A stretch of DNA of 64,000 nt from the NCBI RefSeq assembly GCF_004799345.1, contig NZ_SSMC01000004.1, positions 225,427 to 289,426 of the forward strand, written 5' to 3'. Origin of the DNA: Robertkochia marina (lineage in GTDB: Bacteria; Bacteroidota; Bacteroidia; Flavobacteriales; Flavobacteriaceae). Below the pieces are notes generated by a model. That model made no database searches and had not been told where the DNA came from. It saw nothing but the letters and a program-made list of their open reading frames with translations. The translations under genes and the position numbers were made by a program. Shown here in pieces: positions 38,075 through 46,326 of the stretch. Positions within the stretch are counted from its first letter, which is position 1, and each line of letters begins with the position of its first letter.

Positions 38075-38088
38075 TCTTAAAATAAATT

Positions 38089-41000
38089 CTAATACTTATT
38101 TTTTGCCGGTTCAGAATATTCCGGTTTCTCGATCTTAAGCATATCCTCATCAATCATCTTCAATAATTCATTCACGGCCCTTTCGAGTTGAACATCCCGG
38201 TTTTCTTCCAGCGATTTGGTATCCATGCGTACTTCAATGTCAGGAGCTATCCCCTTATTTTCTCCTATCCATTCATTCCTGGCAGGATCAAAAATGGCAT
38301 TATCCGGTGCCGTAAGTGTACCTCCATCGACCAGCCGGTAGTGAACCGAGCTTTTAACCAGCCCTCCCCAGGTGGTGGTTCCTATTAAAGGACCTGCATT
38401 TTGTTGACGGAATACCCAGGGGAAAAAGTCACCCCCTGATCCGGCCATTTCATTGATCAGAAGCACTTTTGGCCCCAGGATCCCGGCAGGCAGTACCTTG
38501 GGGGCCGCCCCGGGAACTTCGTTGGTGTAGGCGGCTCTTATTTGGCGGGTCATGAGGTCGGTCATATAATCGTCTAATAAACCGCCGCCATTATAGCGCT
38601 CATCTATCACGGCCCCCAGCTTATCCTGCTGGGCAAAGAAATAACGGTTAAACGACACGATACCCGGACCTCCGGTGTTGGGAATCCATACATAGGCCAG
38701 CTTGCCCCCGGAAAGACTGTCTACCAGTTTCCTGTTGTCTTCCACCCATGCCCGTTGTCTCAGGGCCACTTCGCTCCTGATAGGTTTCACCGTAACCGTC
38801 CAGGCATTGTTGAAATCCGCGGAACTGTTAATGTGTAATACCGTTTGCTTATCAAGGGTTCCGTCTAAATGCCGGTAAATGTTATCAGCATCGGTTAGCT
38901 CTTGCCCATTTATACCTACCAGGTAATAGCCTTCACGGACTTTTAATCCCGGTTCGTCCAGCGGACTCGTAAGATCGGGGTTCCAGTTTTCCGTCGTATA
39001 GATCCGGCTGATTTTCCACCGACCCTTGTCAGCAGAAAAATCGGCGCCTAACAGGCCTACCTTATTCTCTTCTACCTCCGGAAAATCTCCCCGCGATACA
39101 AAACTATGCCCCACAGAGAGCTCTCCGTTCATCTGGTCTAGAATATAGGTAAGATCTGCACGGTGTTTTACATGTGGCATGAGGGGAGCATAACGATGGT
39201 AAACGGTGTCCCAGTTCCTGCCGTGTAAGGCAGGGTCGTAGAAGAAATTCTTCTCGTACCTCCAGGCTTCTTCAAACATTTGCTTCCATTCGGCAGTCCG
39301 ATCCAGCTTTAATTCCAACATCACGTTAACTGGCTTCGGGTCAGCTTTATCAGCTTTGGTATCGGCCAGGCTCCATTTTCCTTTTACCTGGGTCAGTACC
39401 TTTTCACCGTCAGAAGAAACGATCATATTGCTAACCTCGGTCAGGAACTCTTTGGCTTCGCGATCTTCAAGAGTGAACTTATGTATAGTAGCACCTCTTT
39501 GATTAGGGATGTTCTCTGCTATGAAAACACTTCCGGCAGGACCGCTGCTCAGGTAGCTATAACTTCGGGAGGGTAGGGGTAGCGGAATAATTCTGCGGTC
39601 TATATCGTCAAAGTCGATAACAACCTTCATTTCTTTTTCGCTATCATCACCTTTCTTTTTTTTGTTTTTCGAATTTGACGAATGCTCTTCTTCTTCATTT
39701 TTCTCCTTCTCTTCCTCATCACTTCTGAGTTTAAAAGGCGATGTGTCGTCAGCGCTGAGGTTCACCACATAGGCACTGTATTCAGGGCTCGCACTCATCG
39801 AACTGGTATTGGCCCAACCTGAGCGAAGAGCAAGGTTGGTACTGGCCAGGAAGTATAAATGCTTGCCATCCCGGTCCCATGCAGGGTTGGAGGCATCTGC
39901 AAAGTTGTTGGTCAGCGCTTTCGTCGAATTATCATTAACTGACCAGATCATGATTCTTTTCAGGTTATTGCTACCCGTTTTAGAATATGCCAGCCATTTG
40001 GAATCGGGAGACCAGCTCAATCCCATGTTTCCACGTTCAATGTTGATGCCCCCGCTTCCCACGGTTTTTACGCTTTCCTCAGCAATATTGATGAGTTGCA
40101 CCCGCAAGTCGTCATCAACAAAGGCAATGTATTTCCCGTCGGGCGACCACACCGGCTCCCAGGCGTAATGGGAAACCCCTAAAGAAATATCAGGGAACGA
40201 CTTAGAGCCATCCTGGGAGGCTCTTTTTAAGACATATGCAGAATGCCCCTCATCTGAGAACCAGGCGATCTGGTCTCCCAGGGGCGACCATATCGGTTTG
40301 CGGTCTGCTGTGGATGGAGATCTGGTGATATTTCGTACATCGCCGTACTCGGTCGGGATGGTAAAGATCTCACCCCTTGATTCCATGATGATCCGTTTTC
40401 CACCGGCAGATAACCCTACGTATTGCTCATCATCGGTTACATCTTCCCATTGAGGCGTTGCCCATGGAAAATCCCCGATAACCTCTATAGCTAAAGTATT
40501 GATGGTTTTGCTGCCCGGATTAAATAGGTGTAACTCACCCTCCCTTTCGAAGATGAGTTGCCTCCCTTTTCCGGATAACCATTTTATATCGGCTCCCCCA
40601 AAAGTCGTGAGCTGCTCTAAAGAAGCATCTTCCACAGAATATGCCCATATGTTGGCAACACCACCCGATCGGTCTGAAAGAAAATAAATAGTATTGCCCA
40701 GCCATAACGGCTGAATGTCGATGGTTCGGTCATTGGGGATCAGGATTTCCGAATGATCCTTCAGGTCTATTATAACCAGCGGCGTGTTTTGTCCGCCCCT
40801 GTAGTTTCTGAACTCCGACTCCCATCGGGAAATAACGTCTACTACCACGCGTGTTCCGTCGGGAGAAAAACTGCCGTCAAATCCTCTTTGTTTGGTGAGC
40901 ATCTTGCTTACACCTCCTTCTTTCGGTACCAGCCAGAGACGGTTGGAAGGTCGTGGAGCATACCCCCTGGTAGATGCATAGAGAATATGCTTTCCGTCCG

Positions 41001-41349
41001 GTGTCCAGCCTTTTACGCTTCCCCCGGAAGGATGCCAGGTGAGTCTTTCAGGATTCCCTCCGTGTATGGATACTTTGTAAACCGCATCTACACCAGACCT
41101 GTTGGAGGTAAATGCCAAGGTAGTGCCATCTGGCGATATTACAGGGTTGCTCTCTATTGCAGGAGTGCTGGTAATCCTTTTGATATTTTGCCCGTTGAGA
41201 TCGCTAATCCATACATCACTGCCGTATGTAAAAGCAATATGTGAGTCACTAACAGATGGCTGGCGAAGTAACTTTGTAGCTTGTGCGCTGCTGTTATAGA
41301 AGGTCATCAAAAAGAATAGAAAGGCAATGGATCGTAAAGGTGAATTCAT
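38089..41349 (-). CDS. tricorn-type S41 family protease, secreted
   Basis: 1086 residues from the ATG at 41349 (MNSPLRSIAFLFFLMTFYNSSAQ, a good signal peptide); starts further upstream to 41445 are possible. Parts in order: N-terminal beta-propellers built of WD40/TolB-like repeats (SPDGTTLAFTSNRSG, SPDGKYIAFVDDD and others, to about residue 620) broken by an acidic-lysine low-complexity insert (EEKEKNEEEEHSSNSKNKKKKGD); a helical core; a PDZ-like domain (VGLLGADFSADKGRWKISRI); and the S41 serine protease domain with AGSGGDFFPW (nucleophile Ser). The complete arrangement is that of tricorn and related proteases, which act on unfolded peptides; here it is exported. Confidence 0.93.
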   Translation of the reverse strand: MNSPLRSIAFLFFLMTFYNSSAQATKLLRQPSVSDSHIAFTYGSDVWISDLNGQNIKRITSTPAIESNPVISPDGTTLAFTSNRSGVDAVYKVSIHGGNPERLTWHPSGGSVKGWTPDGKHILYASTRGYAPRPSNRLWLVPKEGGVSKMLTKQRGFDGSFSPDGTRVVVDVISRWESEFRNYRGGQNTPLVIIDLKDHSEILIPNDRTIDIQPLWLGNTIYFLSDRSGGVANIWAYSVEDASLEQLTTFGGADIKWLSGKGRQLIFEREGELHLFNPGSKTINTLAIEVIGDFPWATPQWEDVTDDEQYVGLSAGGKRIIMESRGEIFTIPTEYGDVRNITRSPSTADRKPIWSPLGDQIAWFSDEGHSAYVLKRASQDGSKSFPDISLGVSHYAWEPVWSPDGKYIAFVDDDLRVQLINIAEESVKTVGSGGINIERGNMGLSWSPDSKWLAYSKTGSNNLKRIMIWSVNDNSTKALTNNFADASNPAWDRDGKHLYFLASTNLALRSGWANTSSMSASPEYSAYVVNLSADDTSPFKLRSDEEEKEKNEEEEHSSNSKNKKKKGDDSEKEMKVVIDFDDIDRRIIPLPLPSRSYSYLSSGPAGSVFIAENIPNQRGATIHKFTLEDREAKEFLTEVSNMIVSSDGEKVLTQVKGKWSLADTKADKADPKPVNVMLELKLDRTAEWKQMFEEAWRYEKNFFYDPALHGRNWDTVYHRYAPLMPHVKHRADLTYILDQMNGELSVGHSFVSRGDFPEVEENKVGLLGADFSADKGRWKISRIYTTENWNPDLTSPLDEPGLKVREGYYLVGINGQELTDADNIYRHLDGTLDKQTVLHINSSADFNNAWTVTVKPIRSEVALRQRAWVEDNRKLVDSLSGGKLAYVWIPNTGGPGIVSFNRYFFAQQDKLGAVIDERYNGGGLLDDYMTDLMTRQIRAAYTNEVPGAAPKVLPAGILGPKVLLINEMAGSGGDFFPWVFRQQNAGPLIGTTTWGGLVKSSVHYRLVDGGTLTAPDNAIFDPARNEWIGENKGIAPDIEVRMDTKSLEENRDVQLERAVNELLKMIDEDMLKIEKPEYSEPAKNKY

Positions 41350-41655
41350 GACGGGAGAGTTGATGCTTTTAAACATAGGTTTTATAATTATATCAAGCCA
41401 TAAGGGCTTAATGCATGTCTGGTTCGATCTGAAATTCGATCGCAAAAGGGAGATATCTTCTTAAATAGAAAATTTACATTCTATGATACTAATATTCCTT
41501 AGTTAAATATAAGGTAATAAATTGGATGTAATAGGTTGTGTTAATTACCACCGAGATGGTCTTTATGAAGGGTCGCCATGCCTCGGGCAGTTTACAGTTT
41601 ACGGTTTGCAGAACAGAATTTGTCACCTGTCACTTGTCAACTGTTTCTTCCATTC

Positions 41656-41729
41656 TGAACTCGTCCCTGAAACTCGTTCCTGAAACTCATCCCTCAAACT
41701 CGTCCCTCAAACTCGTCCCTCGAACTGTT
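41656..41729. repeat. 13-bp tandem repeat array
   Basis: About five units of the form AAACTCGTCCCTC with small changes (GAAACTCGTTCCT, GAAACTCATCCCT, CAAACTCGTCCCT twice). The period is 13, unlike the 7-bp arrays nearby. Confidence 0.75.
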
Positions 41730-41799
41730 AAAAAGATTACCTCGCTCCGTCATGCTACGCATGCCTCCGCTCGGTGATCAAAGGGGTTCGCTTTTGCTC

Positions 41800-41844
41800 A
41801 GCATCCCGGGGCTGCTTTGGCAGCCCTGCGGGATTTTTTGTTTA
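41800..41844 (+). terminator. terminator-like hairpin, mirror of the tRNA terminator
   Basis: GCATCCCGG...TGCGGGATTTTTTG with an inner CTGC/GCAG-type stem, ending in TTTTTTGTTTA. It is an inverted near-copy of 41876-41915, with CACCAGcaagCTGGTG (41853-41868) between them. Confidence 0.6.
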
Positions 41845-41875
41845 TCCCCTTACACCAGCAAGCTGGTGACGGCTC

Positions 41876-41915
41876 TAAACAAAAAATCCCGATTGCCTTC
41901 GGCAACCGGGATGCT
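41876..41915 (-). terminator. terminator of the tRNA cluster
   Basis: On the minus strand: CATCCCGGTTGCCGAAGGCAATCGGGATTTTTTG, a strong hairpin and T run directly after tRNA-Leu. Confidence 0.85.
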
Positions 41916-41916
41916 G

Positions 41917-42000
41917 TGCTCACGAGAAGATTCGAACTTCCACGTCCATACGGACACTACCCCCTCAAGATAGCGTGTCTACCAATTCCACCACGTGAGC
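41917..42000 (-). tRNA. tRNA-Leu (GAG)
   Basis: 84 nt without an encoded CCA. Acceptor GCTCACG pairs with CGTGAGC. Anticodon stem CTATC/GGTAG holds loop TTGAGGG, anticodon GAG. A variable arm GTGTCCGTATGGAC is present as expected for a class II tRNA, and the T-arm reads GTTCGAATC. Confidence 0.93.
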
Positions 42001-42050
42001 TTTTGTAGACTAAATGAAAAAAGTTAAGCAAACGCTCAACTTTTTTTTTG

Positions 42051-42123
42051 TGACCCGACTGGGGCTCGAACCCAGGACCCCAACATTAAAAGTGTTGTGC
42101 TCTACCAACTGAGCTATCGAGTC
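42051..42123 (-). tRNA. tRNA-Lys (TTT)
   Basis: 73 nt, no encoded CCA. Acceptor GACTCGA/TCGGGTC, anticodon loop CTTTTAA, T-loop GTTCGAGCC. Confidence 0.95.
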
Positions 42124-42167
42124 GTGAACAAAAACATGATGCTTTTGCTACGTAACCAATAAAAAAG

Positions 42168-42240
42168 TGACCCGACTGGGGCTCGAACCCAGGACCCCAA
42201 CATTAAAAGTGTTGTGCTCTACCAACTGAGCTATCGAGTC
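42168..42240 (-). tRNA. tRNA-Lys (TTT), identical second copy
   Basis: 73 nt, base-for-base the same as the gene at 42051-42123, separated by 44 nt. Both are in one transcription unit with tRNA-Leu. Confidence 0.95.
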
Positions 42241-42287
42241 AATGATAATGCTTCTTATGAGCGTTCCTACTATCTCGTAGGCGGGTG

Positions 42288-42317
42288 CAAATATATAACC
42301 AAATATTTATTTTTCAA
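42288..42317 (-). promoter_or_regulatory. promoter of the tRNA cluster
   Basis: Minus strand: TTG (42317-42315), 19-nt spacer, TATATTTG (42295-42288), 48 nt upstream of the first tRNA-Lys. Confidence 0.8.
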
Positions 42318-42396
42318 GGTGATTTTCATATAAATTTGTCTTTTTTTTGGAGGGCCATTTTAAGGGTTTGAATCCGAACTATTTAATTTATAAACT

Positions 42397-42906
42397 ATGA
42401 TCGTATTATTGGGTTATATGGGCTGTGGTAAATCAACCATCGGGAAATTATTGGCTTCCCGAACCGGGTTGCAATTTATTGATTTTGATGAATTTATAGA
42501 GAAAAAAGAAGGTAAATCGATCACAGCGATCTTCAAACAGCACGGAGAGGTCTATTTCAGAAAAAAAGAACACCAATACCTCAATGAGCTGCTAAATTCA
42601 GCACCCGAGGCGGTCATTTCTTTAGGGGGAGGTACGCCTTGTTTTGGAAATAATATGCAACTTCTGCTCGACTCAAAGGCAAAAGTGGTGTATTTGAAAG
42701 CAAAGATCGATACCCTTACCCAGCGATTATTAAAAGAAAAAGAACAGCGTCCGCTAATAAAGGACATTCCTGATACCGAGTTGGAAGAGTTCATCAGAAA
42801 GCACCTGTTTGAACGTAATTATTTCTACCTGCAGGCCCCTGTAAAAATAGAGGTGGATACCCTGACGGCAGAAGAAGTGGTTGATCAGTTAGTTAAGCTT
42901 AATTAA
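42397..42906 (+). CDS. aroK: shikimate kinase
   Basis: 169 residues. The P-loop is GYMGCGKST (with Cys where Ala or Ser is usual). The DFDEFIEKKEG segment, the GEVYFRKKEH motif and GGGTPCFGNN are the shikimate-binding signatures of the family. It phosphorylates shikimate in the aromatic amino acid pathway. Its end overlaps the end of the convergent phosphoribosyltransferase gene by 8 nt. Confidence 0.95.
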   Translation: MIVLLGYMGCGKSTIGKLLASRTGLQFIDFDEFIEKKEGKSITAIFKQHGEVYFRKKEHQYLNELLNSAPEAVISLGGGTPCFGNNMQLLLDSKAKVVYLKAKIDTLTQRLLKEKEQRPLIKDIPDTELEEFIRKHLFERNYFYLQAPVKIEVDTLTAEEVVDQLVKLN

Positions 42907-43402
42907 GGAAAACAGCATCGTCTGTTCCGTTGAGGTCTACCTCTACATGTTCCTGTAAAGAGGTCGAAAGTGAGATGCCTTTAAAATCGGCTTTTACAGG
43001 GTAACGTTTATGGTTGCGGTCTACCAGTACGGCTGTTTTGAATTTTTTTAAGGGAACATCCAAAAAGTGCTTGATGGCATAGATGAGCGTACCTCCTGAA
43101 TTCAACACATCGTCTACAAGTACCAGGGGCTTGTTTTGATATTCCTCCTTGCTCAGGGAGGTTTGTACCGGCGACTGCAGGTCTTCTTTGTTCATGGTTA
43201 CCTCACAAAGCCTTGGCTTCAGGTCGGAAACTTCATTCAGAACAGCAGCAAGCTTTTCTGCCAGTGCAAGGCCGCCGTCTTTAATCCCCGCAATAACGAT
43301 CTCTTCATCTTCACTGAAGGTTTCGTATATCTGGTAGGCGATCCTGCGGACCTTATGGGCGATCTCGTTGTGGTTTAGTATTTTATTTTCACTGACCTTC
43401 AT
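42899..43402 (-). CDS. phosphoribosyltransferase family protein
   Basis: 167 residues. The PRPP-binding motif is LVLVDDVLNSGGTL (about 110-123), in a type I PRTase fold with IVIAGIKDGGLALAEKLAAVL at the front. Length and order are close to PyrR, but the substrate (a pyrimidine or another base) cannot be told. Overlaps the methyltransferase gene by 4 nt on the same strand, and aroK by 8 nt tail to tail. Confidence 0.85.
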   Translation of the reverse strand: MKVSENKILNHNEIAHKVRRIAYQIYETFSEDEEIVIAGIKDGGLALAEKLAAVLNEVSDLKPRLCEVTMNKEDLQSPVQTSLSKEEYQNKPLVLVDDVLNSGGTLIYAIKHFLDVPLKKFKTAVLVDRNHKRYPVKADFKGISLSTSLQEHVEVDLNGTDDAVFLN

Positions 43403-43986
43403 GCCGGTTTTTTTTCAAATATAAAAAAGAGTTCTTTACCCTGACGGGGTTTGATGGAATTATAACAGGGCTCCAAAGTTTTTATATGGAATCTTTCAGA
43501 GAAAAGTCCGAGGTACTCTTCCTTACTGCCCCCAAAAGGAGGGCCTTCGCCGTTATTCGGAAAATCGAACAGCACCCCGGCAAGTTTACCGCCCTCGTCC
43601 AGCAGGTCATACATTTTATGTACATATTCCTGTCTTCGGGAAGGAGAAAGGGCACAGAAAAAGGTCTGTTCCAGGATGAGCTCGTAGGTTTTGTGATGTT
43701 TAAAAAGGTCGGTCTGCAGCAAGTGGTCCTCCGGGAAGTCCGGGGTGCGTTCCCTCAGGTTGTTCAAAGGCGTAGGAGCAATATCAATAACAGTAACATG
43801 GGTAAAGCCGTGGTCGTGTAACCATCCGGCCTCATAGGCATTGCCTGCTCCCGGAATGAGAATGTTCGTATCCTTGTTCCTTAATTGCCCGGCGTAGGCG
43901 ATGATAGGGTCTGAAGGATAGCCGATGTCCCAACCCGTACTTTCGTCCCGGTACCTGTTCTCCCAGTATTGCGCATTTAGTTCCAT
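43399..43986 (-). CDS. TPMT-type SAM-dependent methyltransferase
   Basis: 195 residues. The N-terminus AQYWENRYRDESTGWDIG and the motif I LIPGAGNAYEAGWLHDHGFTHVTVIDIAP are those of the thiopurine S-methyltransferase family in bacteria. Further TPMT landmarks are EQTFFCALSPSRR and DFPNNGEGPPFGGSKEEY. Natural substrate unknown. It overlaps hslR by 1 nt and the phosphoribosyltransferase by 4 nt, forming a tight three-gene operon. Confidence 0.88.
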   Translation of the reverse strand: MELNAQYWENRYRDESTGWDIGYPSDPIIAYAGQLRNKDTNILIPGAGNAYEAGWLHDHGFTHVTVIDIAPTPLNNLRERTPDFPEDHLLQTDLFKHHKTYELILEQTFFCALSPSRRQEYVHKMYDLLDEGGKLAGVLFDFPNNGEGPPFGGSKEEYLGLFSERFHIKTLEPCYNSIKPRQGKELFFIFEKKPA

Positions 43987-44363
43987 CAGCTGTCTTCTCC
44001 GTCATCAAGGTAATCGTCAATATCTCTCCGGTCTTTTTTAGTGGGTCGGCCGGTTCCTTTTTTTCGGTAGTACTCTTTAGAGTATTTTAGGAGGTCTGCA
44101 TGCTCAAAGGCTTCTTTAGGGGTGAGATCTTTCCGGTAGATATCTACCAGTTTAGCGCCAACCCGACTGGGGGGAAGGTCCATGATCTCCAACTCGTAGT
44201 TTACCTGGTTTTTTCGTACCGTGAGCTTGTCGCCGGGGTACACATCTCTGGAAGGTTTTGCTACGGCTTCATTTACCCTGATATGCCCTTTCTTGCAGGC
44301 TTCGGTGGCCTGGTTTCTGGTCTTGAAATATCGCGTGCTCCAAAGGAATTTATCGATACGCAT
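43986..44363 (-). CDS. S4 domain RNA-binding protein, HslR-like
   Basis: 125 residues. The S4 domain (MRIDKFLWSTRYFKTRNQATEACKKGHIRVNEAVAKPSRDVYPGDKLTV) is followed by a basic and then acidic tail (RKKGTGRPTKKDRRDIDDYLDD). HslR-type proteins bind ribosomal subunits carrying stalled peptidyl-tRNA. First gene of the operon with the methyltransferase and phosphoribosyltransferase; a -7-type TATTTTTG (44402-44395, minus) lies 32 nt ahead of the start. Confidence 0.9.
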   Translation of the reverse strand: MRIDKFLWSTRYFKTRNQATEACKKGHIRVNEAVAKPSRDVYPGDKLTVRKNQVNYELEIMDLPPSRVGAKLVDIYRKDLTPKEAFEHADLLKYSKEYYRKKGTGRPTKKDRRDIDDYLDDGEDS

Positions 44364-44438
44364 AAATGGGTTAAATTTTTTGTTAAGCCTTCAGCAAAAA
44401 TACAGGAAAATACTATCTTGCGCTCTTAAATTGCCCAA

Positions 44439-45416
44439 ATGATGAAAATTACAAAACTTTTACCTGGCCTGCTTCTCGGGCTCTCTATTATAGCTTGTAA
44501 TAATGATGACGACAACAATAATATTGAACCACCAAGAGACGTCAATGAGGTAAGGGTAGAGAATAACGATACCATAGTAGCCTATCTGCAATCTCACTTT
44601 TACAACTACGCTGAATTTGAAAATCCGCCTGCAGATTTTGACTATCAGATCCGTTTTGATTCCATTACCGATGCCAATAGGGATACGGTGATCCCGTTGA
44701 TCGACCAGGTAGTTGTTCGTGAATACAACTTTCAGAATGTTGCTCATAACCTATATGTTCTGGTGGTGAGAGAAGGTGTGGGAGAGAAAGCCAAATTAGG
44801 GCATGCCGTATTGCATGATTATGAGGGGAGTTTGCTGAACGGAGAGGTTTTTGACCAGACCTTTACCCCGCGTTTAGCAAATACGCTTAGAGTATCAACT
44901 GATGGATTTAATATTAACGCAACAGGTGCCTTTATTGAAGGGTTTAACCGAATTTTCCAGGAACTGGGTATTGGAACCGGTTTTGTGGAAAATGGCGACG
45001 GTACCATCACCTGGAACCAGGATTACGGGATAGGAGCTGTATTTATTCCTTCAGGATTAGGCTATTTTAATGCAAGTCAGCCCGGAATTCCGGCTTACAG
45101 CCCCTTGATCTTTAAGGTGGATCTGTACAATTTTGAAGATGAAGATCAGGACCTGACCGTGGCAGGAGGACAGGGGCGATCAACGCCCGATACCGTACCC
45201 TCACACCTCGAGGATGTAGATGGTGATGGCGATCCAAGAAATGACGATACCGATGGAGACGGGATAGCTAATTTTGCTGATCCCGATGACGATGGCGATG
45301 GCGTACTTACCGAGTTTGAATACGATAAGGATGGCGACGGAATCCCGGATGATTATAATAACGACGGTACCCCGGATTATCTGGATCCGGATTATCCGAC
45401 TGTAGAGAATAACTAA
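44439..45416 (+). CDS. FKBP-type prolyl isomerase lipoprotein with calcium-binding tail
   Basis: 325 residues (a second ATG one codon later is equally possible). Lipoprotein signal MKITKLLPGLLLGLSIIAC. The central part (about 115-235) is FKBP-like: GHAVLHDYEGSLLNGEVFDQTF and IPSGLGYFNASQPGIPAYSPLIFKVDLYNF. The C-terminus has Asp-rich DxDxDG repeats (DVDGDGDPRNDDTDGDG, DKDGDGIPDDYNNDG), like thrombospondin type 3 repeats that bind Ca2+. Flavobacterial relatives include the gliding-related GldI group, but this longer form is not a clear GldI. Divergent from hslR; followed by a strong terminator. Confidence 0.88.
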   Translation: MMKITKLLPGLLLGLSIIACNNDDDNNNIEPPRDVNEVRVENNDTIVAYLQSHFYNYAEFENPPADFDYQIRFDSITDANRDTVIPLIDQVVVREYNFQNVAHNLYVLVVREGVGEKAKLGHAVLHDYEGSLLNGEVFDQTFTPRLANTLRVSTDGFNINATGAFIEGFNRIFQELGIGTGFVENGDGTITWNQDYGIGAVFIPSGLGYFNASQPGIPAYSPLIFKVDLYNFEDEDQDLTVAGGQGRSTPDTVPSHLEDVDGDGDPRNDDTDGDGIANFADPDDDGDGVLTEFEYDKDGDGIPDDYNNDGTPDYLDPDYPTVENN

Positions 45417-45418
45417 AT

Positions 45419-45450
45419 AAAATACCCCGGAAATCCCGGGGTATTTTTTT
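45419..45450 (+). terminator. rho-independent terminator after the FKBP gene
   Basis: AATACCCCGGaaatCCCGGGGTATT with a T run, 5 nt after the stop; the heptad array at 45451 begins directly after it. Confidence 0.92.
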
Positions 45451-45506
45451 AGTTTACAGTTTGTAGTCTGCAGTTAGCGGTTTGCAGTTAACAGTTAGCA
45501 GTTTGA
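45451..45506. repeat. 7-bp tandem repeat array (AGTTTGC type), eight units
   Basis: Eight heptads in exact phase, such as AGTTTAC, AGTTTGT, AGTCTGC, AGTTAGC, GGTTTGC, AGTTAAC, AGTTAGC, AGTTTGA. A related array lies at 41588-41608. Confidence 0.85.
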
Positions 45507-45558
45507 GCATGCCTGAATAGGGTTGCCCTACTTCGGGTTAATATTTAATTGCTTCGTA

Positions 45559-45614
45559 CCCGAATTCTGGAGATCGCCACAGTTCACTTCGTGAACTTCG
45601 CGAAGACGATTATC
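45559..45614 (+). repeat. hairpin repeat, family 2, copy 2
   Basis: CCGAATTCTGGAGATCGCCACA, then GTTCAC-ttc-GTGAAC, then TTCGCGAAGACGATTAT. Same flanks as the reverse-oriented copy at 26361-26412 with an unrelated stem. Confidence 0.75.
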
Positions 45615-45623
45615 GATTTACCG

Positions 45624-45686
45624 CTCCCGACTCTCCACTCTCTACTCTCCACTCTCCACTCTCCACTCTCCACTCTCCACTCTCTA
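45624..45686. repeat. 7-bp tandem repeat array (CTCTCCA), nine units, ending in the porin stop codon
   Basis: Nine heptads: CTCCCGA, CTCTCCA, CTCTCTA, five CTCTCCA and CTCTCTA. The last three bases are the stop codon of the minus-strand barrel gene. Confidence 0.9.
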
Positions 45687-46271
45687 AAACATATACGACA
45701 AACTCAGAATCACCTGAGAGGGTCTGGTGTCTAATACCGTATTGCTGAAGATCTCATCAGTAAATGAAGCATCGTTCGAGCTGAAACTGTTGTCATAGCG
45801 CAGATCAATACCCAGGCTGCCCAGGTTAAGGCCTATACCCAGATTATAACCAATGGTAACATCACTATCAAGGTCGCCGAGGCTTACGTTATCGAGCTCA
45901 GTGTCGAGTATCCATTGAAAGGCCGGTCCGGCAAAGATGTGCAACGGACCAATGATGTTAAGGCCAACCAGTACGGGCACATCGATCTTGTGCATGGTAA
46001 AGCCGCTGCTTTGATTGTTGAAGCCGTATTCGCTTCGTACCTGCGTGTAAACGAGTTCAGGTCTTAAATAGAATAAATTATCTCCAAACTTAGCAAAGGC
46101 TCCCAGGTGCCACCCGGTTTTGGTGTCAGAGCCGATGTTCTCGACATTCTCAAAGCTGAGGTCACCGGTCGAGCTAAAATTCAAACCGCCTTTGATACCA
46201 AATCCGGATCCGGATTGACCAAAGGCGGTGAGTCCTGCCAAAAGGCAAATAAGTAGTACAGCGTTTTTCAT
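45684..46271 (-). CDS. porin-like outer-membrane beta-barrel protein (PorT-type)
   Basis: 195 residues from the ATG at 46271 (MKNAVLLICLLAGLTAFGQ signal peptide); an upstream start at 46310 adds 13 residues. The mature part has eight or so amphipathic strands (GFGIKGGLNFSS, WHLGAFAKFGD, FYLRPELVYTQV, VPVLVGLNIIG and so on) closing with LSLSYMF. This matches the outer-membrane protein beta-barrel domain common in Bacteroidota. No specific cargo is known. It lies 56 nt downstream of the transketolase operon. Confidence 0.85.
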   Translation of the reverse strand: MKNAVLLICLLAGLTAFGQSGSGFGIKGGLNFSSTGDLSFENVENIGSDTKTGWHLGAFAKFGDNLFYLRPELVYTQVRSEYGFNNQSSGFTMHKIDVPVLVGLNIIGPLHIFAGPAFQWILDTELDNVSLGDLDSDVTIGYNLGIGLNLGSLGIDLRYDNSFSSNDASFTDEIFSNTVLDTRPSQVILSLSYMF

Positions 46272-46326
46272 AATTCTGTATTTTGTGTTTAGTACATCTA
46301 AAATACACAAAATCAGGTAATTACGA

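Larger units (their letters stand above)
41350..41916. repeat. 565-nt intergenic stretch with three short tandem arrays and paired terminators
   Basis: Contains CAGTTTA-type heptads (41588-41608), TGTCACC-type heptads (41620-41646), a 13-bp array AACTCGTCCCTCA (41656-41729, about five copies), and two oppositely facing terminator-like hairpins (41800-41844 and 41876-41915). No credible gene. Confidence 0.7.

Noticed and set aside
41538..41777. Coding frame of 79 residues
   Set aside because: It runs through the heptad and 13-bp arrays and reads as a repeat translation.
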